This document shows, piece by piece, positions 41,552 through 50,714 of a stretch of DNA of 64,000 bases (within the stretch, counting starts at the first letter, position 1; each line of letters begins with the position of its first letter). The notes under the pieces are model-generated. The model made no database searches. It was not told where the DNA came from and saw nothing but the letters and a program-made list of their open reading frames with translations. The translations under genes were made by a program, and so were the position numbers. The DNA is from Collinsella sp. GTDB taxonomy: Bacteria; Actinomycetota; Coriobacteriia; Coriobacteriales; Coriobacteriaceae. The stretch is taken from NCBI GenBank assembly GCA_018382125.1, contig JAGZQO010000003.1:1-64000 (forward strand). Reading direction: 5' to 3'.

Positions 41552-42628
41552 ATGGCATTCGATCCCATTCAAGAGGATTGCCATCGCCTCGTTCTTGAGG
41601 CCTTGCGCCGCGACAATATCCCGCTCACCGACGGCCCCGCCGTCGAGCGTCTGATGGAGCAATTCACCCGCAACCCCGCGCCGCTCATCGTGCACGATCG
41701 CGACCGCGCCGGGCACCTCATTGCCAAGGTGGTCGAGGCTGTCGACTACCGCATCCCTTTTATCCCCGACGACGCCCAGGCAGAGCAAGAAGAAGCCGCA
41801 GCCGAGAACATGCTCCGCGAGGCAGCCGCGCTCGATCCGGCCAACTGGGATGCCCAGCGCATGCTGACGGCGCTCACCGCCGAATCCAACGAGGAATACG
41901 TACAGTATCTGGTGTCCAAGTGCGACGAGGTGGAGCACGATTTGGCGCTCAAGATCGCCTCGGCGCAGGACCCCTACGAGCGTGAGGCCGCAGGCGACCT
42001 GACCCGCCGTCCCTACCTGCGCTGGCTTGCCGCCTTGGCATCGCGCGCGCTCATTAGCGGCCGCTACCGCATGTCGCTGGATGCCGCGAATCGCAGCCTG
42101 GACTTTGCGCCCAACGACCCCGCTGGCGTCCGCCATACCGCGATGCTTGCCATGGCAAAGCTCGAATACCCTGCCGAGGAGCTCAAGCGTTTTCGCTCCG
42201 CCCACTCCGTGCCCTATCTTGCCAACACGCCGCTGCGCCGCCGTCCCAAGGACGCAGAGCGCGACTTGGACCCGTGGACGCTCATCGCATTGATGAGCGC
42301 AGCCTGGCGCGAGCTGGACTACGAAGGCGCCGAGCACTACTTGCGCATCCTCGCACGCTCGTGCCCGCACGCAGCCGAGGCGCTCTACTTCCAAACCGAG
42401 TTTCCCGATGGCGTCTATGCCCGCGTCAACGTAGGTCCGGGCTCCACCGATGAGCTTGTCCTTGCCCTGTCCGAGGCGACGCCGGTGCTGCAGGAGGGCT
42501 TGGGCGCCCCCGACAACGCCAGCTTTGCCGCCTGGGTCGCCACCAACGACATCGTGCGCTCCCAAATCGACGAGCGCATCCTACGCGCAGCCGAGCAGGG
42601 GCTTCCATTTAAGGGAGGAGACCTCTAA
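41552..42628 (+). CDS. Helical-repeat hypothetical protein A
   Basis: The product has 358 residues, mostly alpha-helical. The pattern of paired helices (for example DLTRRPYLRWLAALASRALI and ALIAWR-type segments from 170 to 300) resembles tetratricopeptide repeats without a clear consensus. The ATG at 41552 follows AAAGGAGGCCCC. The stop overlaps the next start (TAATG), so the two are made together. Function unknown. Confidence 0.7.
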   Translation: MAFDPIQEDCHRLVLEALRRDNIPLTDGPAVERLMEQFTRNPAPLIVHDRDRAGHLIAKVVEAVDYRIPFIPDDAQAEQEEAAAENMLREAAALDPANWDAQRMLTALTAESNEEYVQYLVSKCDEVEHDLALKIASAQDPYEREAAGDLTRRPYLRWLAALASRALISGRYRMSLDAANRSLDFAPNDPAGVRHTAMLAMAKLEYPAEELKRFRSAHSVPYLANTPLRRRPKDAERDLDPWTLIALMSAAWRELDYEGAEHYLRILARSCPHAAEALYFQTEFPDGVYARVNVGPGSTDELVLALSEATPVLQEGLGAPDNASFAAWVATNDIVRSQIDERILRAAEQGLPFKGGDL

Positions 42629-43671
42629 TGGATCCGAGCGTCTACATCCCCGCCTACCTGGAGCGCGCTTACGTTGCGTCGCACCCCGAACTCACCGATG
42701 CAGCACGCGAGCTTGTCCATAACGACATCAGCGCAAACCCTCAAAAGTATGCGCAGACCGAGCATGCCCAAGCGCTGCTGTCCTATGCCGGCGTTCATCG
42801 TCATTTGCTTGACGAGCTTCGCCGCATCGAGGACATGGGCAGCGACGAGGAGTTTGAGCAGACGCGCAACCGCTTGTTCGACGACATGCGCGATGAGCTG
42901 CTCAAGATTGTTCGCGTCGATGCGCATGTCCTCGATGCCCAGCTGCTCGCCATCATCCTGGCGGACACGCCCGTCGATGCCTGCCTGGGCGACTTGATGA
43001 AGCTCGAGACGAGTACGGCCGACTACCTGCAACAGAGCGTGCCCGGGTTTGATATGGAGGCCCCGCACTACTGGGCCAATAATGTTTTGGCCGACGGTGT
43101 CACCGCAGCAGACCTTACCGTGAGCGAGCCGGCGCTTATCGGCTGGCTTCACACGCTCGAGGCCATCTCGCAGCTGTGCATGGCGAGCGCTCGTTACCGC
43201 GCCGCCGCCAACTATTCTCGCCGTGTCCTTAAGGCGGAGGGTTATCCCACCCGGGCCGCCGGCACCGTGTTGCTTGCCCTCGCCCGCTTGGAAGACCAGG
43301 ACGGTTTTTTTGCCCTGGCACATCAGCTCGAGGAACAGATGGGGGCAGACGCACTCGAGAACTCCCCCTGGTACCTGCTCGCCCGCACGATTCTGCTGTT
43401 CAAAACAAACAAGATGCGCCCGGCGACGCGCGCGCTGCGTGAGTTCGCCAACCGTTGCGAGGGCGGCGCGTTCTTCTTGCTGAACCCCATGTACCAGACG
43501 CCGTATCTTCCCTGCCGACCCGAGCCGCGCGACCCCTGGGACCTCTCGCACCAGGCGGTTTGGGAAGCCGACGGCATTATCTCGGACACCCCCGACTTTG
43601 CCCCCTGGGCCAACGCCTGCGAAGACGTATCGCAGCTTGCCCAGGAATTTGCACGCCGTTATGGCTTTTAA
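42628..43671 (+). CDS. Helical-repeat hypothetical protein B
   Basis: The product has 347 residues, again almost wholly helical, with a TPR-like middle (about 165-290: LHTLEAISQLCMASARYRAA, then GTVLLALARLEDQDGFFALA). Near its end PYLPCRPEPRDPWDLS is Pro-rich. It resembles protein A in layout and may be a distant paralogue. They probably form a complex. Family not recognised. Confidence 0.7.
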   Translation: MDPSVYIPAYLERAYVASHPELTDAARELVHNDISANPQKYAQTEHAQALLSYAGVHRHLLDELRRIEDMGSDEEFEQTRNRLFDDMRDELLKIVRVDAHVLDAQLLAIILADTPVDACLGDLMKLETSTADYLQQSVPGFDMEAPHYWANNVLADGVTAADLTVSEPALIGWLHTLEAISQLCMASARYRAAANYSRRVLKAEGYPTRAAGTVLLALARLEDQDGFFALAHQLEEQMGADALENSPWYLLARTILLFKTNKMRPATRALREFANRCEGGAFFLLNPMYQTPYLPCRPEPRDPWDLSHQAVWEADGIISDTPDFAPWANACEDVSQLAQEFARRYGF

Positions 43672-43716
43672 CGACACAATCGCCACGACCATGTCATTCA
43701 CGTTAGGAACGACTTC

Positions 43717-45894
43717 ATGAACTTCCGCTCATCTCTCGCCTGCACCTCGAGCGATATCGCCCGCTGGGGGCTGCGCTCCGTCCTTAAGCGCCAGGGCGGC
43801 GTACTCCCCGGCCGCATCGCCATGAAGATCAACCCCGAGCTGCTACGCGACCTCGCGGGTCTTGTCGACCGCAGCGTGGTAATCACCGGCACCAACGGCA
43901 AGACCACCACCTCCAACCTCATCGCCGACGCCGTTGCCGCCAGCGGCGCCACCGTGGTATGCAACCGTGCCGGAAACAACATGGAGCCGGGCGTGGTGGG
44001 CGCGTTGCTCGAGGCCCGCAGCGGCCTCAAGCGAACCGGCGGCGGCGAGCGCGTGGGCGTCTTTGAGTGCGACGAGCTCTACACGGTGCGCGTCCTGCCC
44101 AAGCTCAAGCCGACCTACTTTGTGCTGCTCAACCTGTTCCGCGACCAGCTGGACCGCTACGGCGAGATCGACCACACCCAGGACGTCATCGCCCACGCGC
44201 TGGAGCTTTCGCCGGCAACGACACTCATCTATAACGCCGACGATCCGCTGTGCGCCTCGATTGCCGCGCGCGTCCCTAACACGAGCATCGCCTTTGGCAT
44301 CGACGGCGCCACGGGCACCGAGTCCGATCGCATTAGCGACTCGCGTTTTTGCTCGCAGTGCAACGCGCCGTTGGAGTACGACTATGTGCAGTATGGTCAA
44401 CTCGGCGCCTACCATTGCCCCTCGTGCGGTTGGGCACGCCCCGCACTGGTCCGCCGTGTGACGGGCGTGGAGCTCGGCTGCGACGGCTACGGCTTTGACC
44501 TGGTCTTTGGATCTGCGTCCGACGCAGCTGCCGTACACATCGCCACGCGCTACAACGGCCTGTACATGGTCTACAACGTTGCCGCTGCATTCTTTGCCGC
44601 ACATGAGTTAGGCGTGGATACGGCGCACCTGCAGCCCACGCTCGATGCCTACGTCCCCGCCGGCGGACGCATGGGCCGCTGGGATATCGCCGGCCGCACC
44701 GTCGAGGCCAACCTGGCTAAGAATCCCGTAGGCTTCGATCGACAAATCCAGTCCATCAAGACGGCAGGCGGCAGACTCTGCGCTTTCTTCCTCAACGATA
44801 ACGATGCCGACGGCCACGATGTATCGTGGATCTACGACGTCGACTTTGAGCGCATCGCCGACACGCCGGGTCTTGTCGCCTTTGCCGGAGGCACGCGCGC
44901 GCACGACATGCAGGTGCGCCTCAAGTACGCCGGCATCGATGCCGCGATTATCTCGGACGTCGCGCAGGCAATTGGCGCCGTGGCAGACGAGGCCGCCGAT
45001 GACACCTTCTACGCCGTCGCCAACTACACGGCCTTCCCGCCGCTGGTCAAGGAGCTCGACGGGCTGAAAGGCGCCACCGCCGACGCTGTTGCTGGGCGCG
45101 CCGTAGCCCGTGCCGACGGCAGCGCTCTTCCTGTCGGTATCGCGCCAGTCGAGCTTTCGCGCCCGCTGCGCATCGTCTACCTGTATCCCGATGCCCTTAA
45201 CCTCTACGGCGACGGCGGCAACGTCATCGCCCTCGAGCGCCGCTGCGCCTGGCGTGGCATTCCCGTGCGCGTGGACGAGGTCCGTATGGGCGAGTCACTC
45301 GATCTCACCGATGCCGATATCGTCATGATGGGTGGCGGCTCCGACCGCGACCAGCTAGCCGTGGCACACGAGCTGCTCGCCCAAAAAGACAAGGTCGCGG
45401 CCTATGTTGAGGACGGCGGCACACTGCTTGCCATCTGTGGCAGCTATCAGCTGCTCGGCCGTTCGTACTACATGGGCGACGATCGCATTGAGGGCCTGGG
45501 CGTCATTGCCGCCGAAACCGTACGCGGCTCCGACCGCCTGATCGGCAACGTAGCCGTCAAAACCGATCTGGCACCTGAGCCCTTTGTGGGATTCGAGAAC
45601 CACGGTGGCCGCACGCTTTTGGACGCCGAGGCCACGCCGCTCGGAACGTCCGTCGTCACGGGCACCGGCAACAACGGCGACGATGGCTTTGAGGGTCTCA
45701 TCTACAAGGGCGTCATCGGCACGTACCTGCACGGACCGGCACTGCCCAAGAACCCCGAACTCGCCGACTGGCTGATCGCGCACGCCCTCGAGCGCCGCGG
45801 CGATGCGCAGGCCACGGCCCTGCTGCCGCTCAAAACCCTCGACGACACCTACGAGCACGCCGCCCACGACGCCGCCATGAAGCTCCTCCCCTAA
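43717..45894 (+). CDS. MurT-GatD fusion: lipid II isoglutaminyl synthase
   Basis: The product has 725 residues. Residues 1-470 are MurT: a Mur ligase P-loop GTNGKTTT (58-65), the Cys4 zinc ribbon inserted in the central domain (CSQC near 211-214 and CPSC near 230-233), and the DUF1727 C-terminal domain. From about residue 483 the sequence is GatD, a CobB/CobQ-like glutamine amidotransferase with Cys574 (AICGSYQLLG) and His672 (YLHGPALPKNP). MurT and GatD amidate the D-Glu of lipid II and are normally two proteins from adjacent genes. Here they are one continuous frame joined by a short linker. Confidence 0.9.
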   Translation: MNFRSSLACTSSDIARWGLRSVLKRQGGVLPGRIAMKINPELLRDLAGLVDRSVVITGTNGKTTTSNLIADAVAASGATVVCNRAGNNMEPGVVGALLEARSGLKRTGGGERVGVFECDELYTVRVLPKLKPTYFVLLNLFRDQLDRYGEIDHTQDVIAHALELSPATTLIYNADDPLCASIAARVPNTSIAFGIDGATGTESDRISDSRFCSQCNAPLEYDYVQYGQLGAYHCPSCGWARPALVRRVTGVELGCDGYGFDLVFGSASDAAAVHIATRYNGLYMVYNVAAAFFAAHELGVDTAHLQPTLDAYVPAGGRMGRWDIAGRTVEANLAKNPVGFDRQIQSIKTAGGRLCAFFLNDNDADGHDVSWIYDVDFERIADTPGLVAFAGGTRAHDMQVRLKYAGIDAAIISDVAQAIGAVADEAADDTFYAVANYTAFPPLVKELDGLKGATADAVAGRAVARADGSALPVGIAPVELSRPLRIVYLYPDALNLYGDGGNVIALERRCAWRGIPVRVDEVRMGESLDLTDADIVMMGGGSDRDQLAVAHELLAQKDKVAAYVEDGGTLLAICGSYQLLGRSYYMGDDRIEGLGVIAAETVRGSDRLIGNVAVKTDLAPEPFVGFENHGGRTLLDAEATPLGTSVVTGTGNNGDDGFEGLIYKGVIGTYLHGPALPKNPELADWLIAHALERRGDAQATALLPLKTLDDTYEHAAHDAAMKLLP

Positions 45895-45900
45895 CGCCCC

Positions 45901-45939
45901 AACCACCACAAAGGGGACAGGCACCTTTGTGGTGGTTTT
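45901..45939 (+). terminator. Intrinsic terminator after murT-gatD
   Basis: ACCACCACAAAGG (45902-45914) pairs with CCTTTGTGGTGGT (45923-45935) and is followed by TTTT. Confidence 0.8.
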
Positions 45940-45995
45940 TCAGTTTGCCAACGATATGTGAACAGCTAAAAAAGTCTGCTATACTCTTTCCCGCT

Positions 45996-46072
45996 GTCCC
46001 CATCGTCTAGCGGCCAAGGACGCCACCCTTTCAAGGTGGATATCGCGGGTTCGAATCCCGCTGGGGGCACCA
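45996..46072 (+). tRNA. tRNA-Glu (anticodon TTC)
   Basis: The acceptor stem GTCCCCA pairs with TGGGGGC (46062-46068, one G-T pair). The anticodon loop CTTTCAA in CCACC/GGTGG gives TTC. The T arm is CGGG-TTCGAAT-CCCG. CCA is encoded at 46070-46072. A terminator follows at once. Confidence 0.95.
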
Positions 46073-46087
46073 TTTGAATTGAAGAGT

Positions 46088-46115
46088 CCGTTACCCTCGC
46101 GGTAGCGGGCTTTTT
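46088..46115 (+). terminator. Terminator of tRNA-Glu
   Basis: CCGTTACC pairs with GGTAGCGG (one G-T pair), followed by GC and TTTTT. Confidence 0.75.
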
Positions 46116-46124
46116 GCTACCGAT

Positions 46125-46164
46125 ATGCCGGGATTCGAACCCGACAGGGTGCGGACCCCGGCAT
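46125..46164 (-). other. tRNA-like fragment
   Basis: On the minus strand ATGCCGGG at one end pairs with CCCGGCAT at the other, and the 3' half contains CGGGTTCGAATCCCGG, a perfect T arm. The D and anticodon arms are missing. It may be a remnant of a tRNA gene or of an old att site. Confidence 0.35.
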
Positions 46165-46179
46165 CATCGCAAAGCCAGC

Positions 46180-46394
46180 GGGCAAAAAATAGCAAATATG
46201 AGTACTGTTACCATTTTAGTAACAGCGATTTCATGCCTTCAGAAGGCGATTTAGCCGTCAGGCGTCCTACGGCGGAAAAATTACAGACGTTTATCGGCTA
46301 AGTACTTGGACATATGTTGCGTAACGCTACATATTTTGCAAATAAATAATGTTACAGGACTTGTGACAGTACTCATATTTGACGTTTTTTGCCC
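46180..46394. repeat. MITE-like element with 32-bp terminal inverted repeats
   Basis: The ends 46180-46211 and 46363-46394 are near-perfect inverted repeats of 32 bases, including a 16-base exact block (CAAATATGAGTACTGT) and a 10-base exact end (GGGCAAAAAA). The 150 bases between them contain no gene. No clear target duplication is seen. Confidence 0.6.
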
Positions 46395-46455
46395 ATAGCC
46401 CTTTATACCTAGGCAAATCGGCGGCAAAACGGGCTTCAAAGCGTCCTTCGCAAAC

Positions 46456-46490
46456 AAAAAGCCGGGGCCCGCGTAATGCGGACCCCGGCT
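46456..46490 (-). terminator. Terminator of glutamine synthetase
   Basis: On the minus strand AGCCGGGGTCCGC pairs with GCGGGCCCCGGCT and is followed by TTTTTG. Confidence 0.8.
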
Positions 46491-46519
46491 TTCAACCGTG
46501 ACGGTATGTTATCCCAGTC

Positions 46520-48607
46520 CTACACGTAGAACAGGATGTCGTCGTAGGTCGGGACCGGCCAGTAGTCGGCAGCCACGATCTCCTCCATGGCGTCCACAGC
46601 GGCGCGCAGCGTATCCATAGCGGGAACGACCTCGTGCGCGTACACATTGGCCTGCTCCTGGCCATCGAGAGCCTCGGCCTTCTGATGTACGGCGTCGAGC
46701 GCCTTGATGGAGTCGTTGATGGCGGTGATGCCGTTGCAGAGCTTGTTGAGCGTGTTCTGCTCGCACTGCATGGCGGCCTCAGCACCGGCGGCACGAATAG
46801 TCTCAAGGCCCTTAGCGACCTTGGTGGCATAGGCGGTAATGACCGGACGATAGGTACGACGCGCCTCGCGAACCATCGTGGTAGCCTCGATGTTCATGAG
46901 CTTGTTGTACTTCTCGAGCTTGCAGTCATAGCGGCACTGGGCCTCGGCACGGGTCAGGACGCCTGTCTCCTCAAAGAGCGCGATGGCCTTATCGGAAACG
47001 AAGGCGGGCAGAGCGTCGGCCGTGGTCTTGTTGTTGGCAAGGCCGCGCTTCTCGGCCTCGATGGGCCACTCGTCGGAGTAACCGTCGCCGGAGAACAGGA
47101 TGCGCTGGTGATCGGTCAGCACCTTCTTGCAGTACTCGAGCGCGGCGTCCTGGAACTTGTCCTCGGGCGTACCCTCAAGCGCGTCGGCGAAGGACTTGAG
47201 CGACTTGGCCACGGCGGCATCGAGCACCAGGTTGGAGTCGGAAACGTTCTGCTCGGAACCGCAGGCACGGAACTCGAACTTGTTGCCGGTGAAGGCAAAC
47301 GGGGAGGTGCGGTTGCGGTCGGTGTTGTCCTGCATCAGCTTGGGCAGGGTATCGGCGCCCAGGTCGAGCACGCCGCGCGTGGCATGGACGGAAGCCTTGC
47401 CATCGATGATCTTCTCGACGACCTCGGTAAGCTGGTCGCCCAGGAAGATGGACATAATCGCCGGAGGAGCCTCGTTGGCGCCCAGACGATGATCGTTGCC
47501 GGCCGAGGCAACGGAGGCACGCAGGAGCTCCTGATAGTTATCGACGGCCTCGATCACCGCGGTGAGGAAGACGATGAACTGCAGGTTGTCGAGCGGGGTG
47601 TCGCCCGGATCGAGCAGATTCTCGGACTCGGTGCCAAGCGACCAGTTGTTGTGCTTGCCCGAACCGTTGATGCCCTCAAAGGGCTTCTCGTGCAGCAGGC
47701 AGACCAAGTCGTGGCGGGAGGCGATGAGCTTCATCTTCTCCATCATGACCAGATTCTGGTCGATGGCCTCGTTGACCTCGCCATAGACGGGGGCGAGCTC
47801 ATGCTGGCAGGGAGCAACCTCGTTGTGCTTGGTCTTGGCGGGAATGCCAAGCGCCCACAGCTCATCGTCCAGATCCTTCATATAGGCCGAGACGGTGGGG
47901 CGGATAGCGCCAAAGTAGTGCTCCTCGAGCTCCTGGCCCTTGCAGGGAGCGGCACCAAAGAGGGTGCGGCCGGTGATGACCAGGTCCTTGCGCTTGCGAT
48001 AGGCGTCCTTCTTGATCAGGAAGTACTCCTGCTCGTCGCCCACGGAAGGAACGACCTTCTTGGGGGTCTTGCCAAACAGCGCCAAAACGCGCTTAGACTC
48101 ACGCGAGAGCGCGGTCATGGAACGCAGCAGCGGGGTCTTCTTGTCCAGGGCCTCGCCCGTGTAGGAGCAGAAAGCCGTGGGGATGCACAGGACATCGTCC
48201 TTGATAAAGGCGGGGCTAGTGGGATCCCAAGCGGTGTAGCCACGGGCCTCGAAGGTAGCGCGCAGGCCGCCGTTGGGGAAGCTCGAGGCATCGGGCTCGC
48301 CCTGGATGAGGTTCTTGCCCGTAAACTTGGTAATGGCGGTGCCGTCGTGGTTGGGCTCCAGGAAGCTGTCGTGCTTCTCGGAAGTAATACCCGAAAGCGG
48401 CTGGAACCAGTGCGCGTAGTGCGTCGCGCCCTTGGAGATGGCCCAGACCTTCATGGCGTGGGCAACGGCGTTGGCCACATCCAGGTCGAGCGGCTCACCG
48501 CCCTCGAGGGTTGCAGCAAGGCGCTTCCAAATGTCCTTGGGGAGGTAGTCCTTCATGACTTCCTCAGAGAACACCATGGTCCCGAAGCGGTCAGTAAGTT
48601 CGGCCAT
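46520..48607 (-). CDS. glnN: Glutamine synthetase type III
   Basis: The product has 695 residues, the size of GSIII (types I and II are about 470 and 350). It condenses glutamate and ammonia using ATP. GSIII features are visible: an N-terminal segment with [32 protein letters not shown], and the catalytic region with [16 protein letters not shown] and [13 protein letters not shown]. The start at 48607 follows AAGGGAGTTCCGT; 21 further upstream residues would lack a ribosome site. It is a single gene with its own terminator and a long leader. Confidence 0.95.
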   Translation of the reverse strand: MAELTDRFGTMVFSEEVMKDYLPKDIWKRLAATLEGGEPLDLDVANAVAHAMKVWAISKGATHYAHWFQPLSGITSEKHDSFLEPNHDGTAITKFTGKNLIQGEPDASSFPNGGLRATFEARGYTAWDPTSPAFIKDDVLCIPTAFCSYTGEALDKKTPLLRSMTALSRESKRVLALFGKTPKKVVPSVGDEQEYFLIKKDAYRKRKDLVITGRTLFGAAPCKGQELEEHYFGAIRPTVSAYMKDLDDELWALGIPAKTKHNEVAPCQHELAPVYGEVNEAIDQNLVMMEKMKLIASRHDLVCLLHEKPFEGINGSGKHNNWSLGTESENLLDPGDTPLDNLQFIVFLTAVIEAVDNYQELLRASVASAGNDHRLGANEAPPAIMSIFLGDQLTEVVEKIIDGKASVHATRGVLDLGADTLPKLMQDNTDRNRTSPFAFTGNKFEFRACGSEQNVSDSNLVLDAAVAKSLKSFADALEGTPEDKFQDAALEYCKKVLTDHQRILFSGDGYSDEWPIEAEKRGLANNKTTADALPAFVSDKAIALFEETGVLTRAEAQCRYDCKLEKYNKLMNIEATTMVREARRTYRPVITAYATKVAKGLETIRAAGAEAAMQCEQNTLNKLCNGITAINDSIKALDAVHQKAEALDGQEQANVYAHEVVPAMDTLRAAVDAMEEIVAADYWPVPTYDDILFYV

Positions 48608-49043
48608 ACGGAACTCCCTTCGTATCGGCACCGCGTGAGAAGCGGTGTTGATTACTAACGAACGAGTCATAGCTTAGACTCGCCGTGTTTCCGCGACATT
48701 ACCGTTATGTTGCTGTCGCGAAACCAATCAATGAGGTTACCCTATCGAGGCGGCGTTGCCACCCTCAACAGCCAATCAACTGCATAAATTGCAGACCTCT
48801 CCCCATGGTTTAAGGGTAGTCAATTTGGGATGGAGCTCTATTAACTGGTATTTTGCATCAGATACCAGTCTTTATAGTCCGTGCCTAGATTAGCCGCTCT
48901 GTTACTCTGTTATAGAGAAAGCCGATAGCAAGGCATCTTTGATTGGTATCCTCAAATAGCGAGTGAAACTCCACCGTGGCACAGTGGTGCTGTAGAATCC
49001 TTACACAACACATCACACTATTACGTATCTAGAGGAGCACGAT
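48608..49043. other. Divergent intergenic region upstream of glnN and metF
   Basis: About 430 bases with no gene. ACTGGTAT (48844-48851) and ATACCAGT (48862-48869) form a short inverted repeat that may be an operator. I see no S-box, cobalamin or glutamine riboswitch. Confidence 0.4.
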
Positions 49044-49916
49044 ATGCGCGTCGACGAGGTTTTTAAGCAGGCAGCATCCCAGGGCACCGCGCCCATTTCG
49101 TTTGAGATGTTCCCGCCCAAGGGCGAGCTCACCCTCGACACGGCTCGCGAAGTGGCAGGCAATCTGTGCAAGCTTTCGCCGAGCTTTGTCTCGGTCACCT
49201 GCTCGGCCGGCGGCTCGGGCAACGGTGCCGCCACCGCCCCCATCGCGCATATGATTTCGAGCGAATTCGACACGCCCTCGGTGGCACACCTTACCTGCGT
49301 GGGCCGCTCGCACGCCGATATCGCCGCCAAGATTGACGAGTATCGCACCGCCGGCGTTGAAAACATCCTGGCCCTGCGTGGTGATCTTCCCGCTGGCGCG
49401 ACCGAGGACGACAAGCCCGCCTCGGACTACGCCTACGCCCGCGACCTCATCCCCGAGCTCGTCGACGCCGGCTTTTGTGTGGGTGCCGCAGCCTATCCCG
49501 AGGGCCACATTGCCTGCGAGGACCTCAACGTCTCGGTCGAATACCTCAAGCAAAAACAGGACGCCGGCGCGAGCTTCTTTGTGACGCAGCTCTTTTTTGA
49601 TAACGAGTGCTTCTACCGTTTTCGCGAGCTTGCCGACAAGGCCGATATCACCGTGCCCATTACCGCGGGCATCATGCCGTTTATGGGCAAGTCGCAGATC
49701 AGCCGCATGGTCTTTATGTGCGGCGCGTCGCTGCCCTCCCCCGTCATCAAGATTCTCGCCAAGTACGAGAACGACCCCGAGAGCCTGCAGGCAGCCGGTG
49801 TAGATTATGCCGCCCGTCAGCTTTGCGACCTCAAGGAGCACGGTGCCGACGGTCTGCACCTGTACACTATGAATCGTCCTGCGATCGCCGCGACCATTAT
49901 GGAGCGCCTGGGGTAA
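49044..49916 (+). CDS. metF: Methylenetetrahydrofolate reductase
   Basis: The product has 290 residues. The family opening SFEMFPPKGE is clear, as are LRGD (ALRGDLPAG), FFVTQLFFD and PITAGIMPF. It reduces methylene- to methyl-tetrahydrofolate, the methyl donor for the methionine synthase encoded downstream. The TAATG overlap with the next gene shows a coupled operon. Confidence 0.95.
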   Translation: MRVDEVFKQAASQGTAPISFEMFPPKGELTLDTAREVAGNLCKLSPSFVSVTCSAGGSGNGAATAPIAHMISSEFDTPSVAHLTCVGRSHADIAAKIDEYRTAGVENILALRGDLPAGATEDDKPASDYAYARDLIPELVDAGFCVGAAAYPEGHIACEDLNVSVEYLKQKQDAGASFFVTQLFFDNECFYRFRELADKADITVPITAGIMPFMGKSQISRMVFMCGASLPSPVIKILAKYENDPESLQAAGVDYAARQLCDLKEHGADGLHLYTMNRPAIAATIMERLG

Positions 49917-50704
49917 TGGAAAAACCGCACATCGATACAACCGCTGTCGAAGTGCCGGCCGACCTTGCGTCGCCGGCGCTTTATCGTATCGATGCTGCCC
50001 ACCATCCCCGCGTCGACCGTGCCGAAATGTTGCGCTATCTGGGCTACGGCGGCCAGCAGATTGAGCCCGAGCTAGCGCAGCGTATTGAGCTTGTCGTTGA
50101 ACGTCTGGAACTGGACATTGAGCCCCGTGGCGTGCGGCGCGTGTTTACCGTCGATGCTACAGGCGTGGACGAGCAGGGCGAGCCTTGCATTCGCCTGGTC
50201 GGCACCAACGTTGAGTTGCGCGGTCGCGATATCTATCGCCATCTCAAAGACGCCCGCTTTGCCGCGCTCATGGCATGCACCCTCGGCATGGACGCCGAGC
50301 GTCGTCTGCGCACCACGGGAGCCCAGCAGCCCCTAGAGGGAGCCGTGCTCGACGCCGCATGCTCTGCCTATGTAGAAGCCGCCGTCGAGCAGATGGACCA
50401 GCAGGTCAAGGCTGCGGCCACCGCACACGGACTCACCGGTAACTGGCGCTTTAGCCCCGGCTACGGCGACTGCCCGCTTACGGCACAGCGCTCGATCGTG
50501 GCCGCACTCAACGCCACGCGGCTCATCGGGCTTACCGTCACCCCCACCAGCCTGCTCATGCCCACCAAGAGCGTGACCGCGGTGATCGGCCTGTTTAATG
50601 GCGAGGTCCACGACGCCCAAAGCCGCCCCACCTGCACTATCTGCCGCATGCGCGAGCACTGCCGCTTCCGCGCCGCCCACACCACCTGCTATTCCAGCCA
50701 TTAG
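49916..50704 (+). CDS. Stand-alone MetH reactivation-domain protein
   Basis: The product has 262 residues. It corresponds to the C-terminal activation domain of MetH, which binds S-adenosylmethionine and re-methylates oxidised cobalamin. The segment NWRFSPGYGDCPLTAQRSI holds the conserved R-x-S-x-G-Y-x-x-C/P pattern, followed by TPTSLLMPTKSVTAVIG. The C-terminus has a four-Cys cluster (CTICRMREHC). The start overlaps the metF stop. It sits between metF and the MetH core, which lacks this domain, so the two act together. Confidence 0.88.
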   Translation: MEKPHIDTTAVEVPADLASPALYRIDAAHHPRVDRAEMLRYLGYGGQQIEPELAQRIELVVERLELDIEPRGVRRVFTVDATGVDEQGEPCIRLVGTNVELRGRDIYRHLKDARFAALMACTLGMDAERRLRTTGAQQPLEGAVLDAACSAYVEAAVEQMDQQVKAAATAHGLTGNWRFSPGYGDCPLTAQRSIVAALNATRLIGLTVTPTSLLMPTKSVTAVIGLFNGEVHDAQSRPTCTICRMREHCRFRAAHTTCYSSH

Positions 50705-50714
50705 GAGCTCATTG

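Noticed and set aside
45901..45939. The AAAGGGGACAGGCACCTTT hairpin as a mobile repeat
   Set aside because: It is fully explained as the intrinsic terminator of the murT-gatD gene; only one copy is in the window.
49916..50704. Reading the 262-residue protein as a truncated pseudogene of metH
   Set aside because: It has its own overlap-coupled start, complete motifs and a position between metF and metH, as expected of a functional split subunit.
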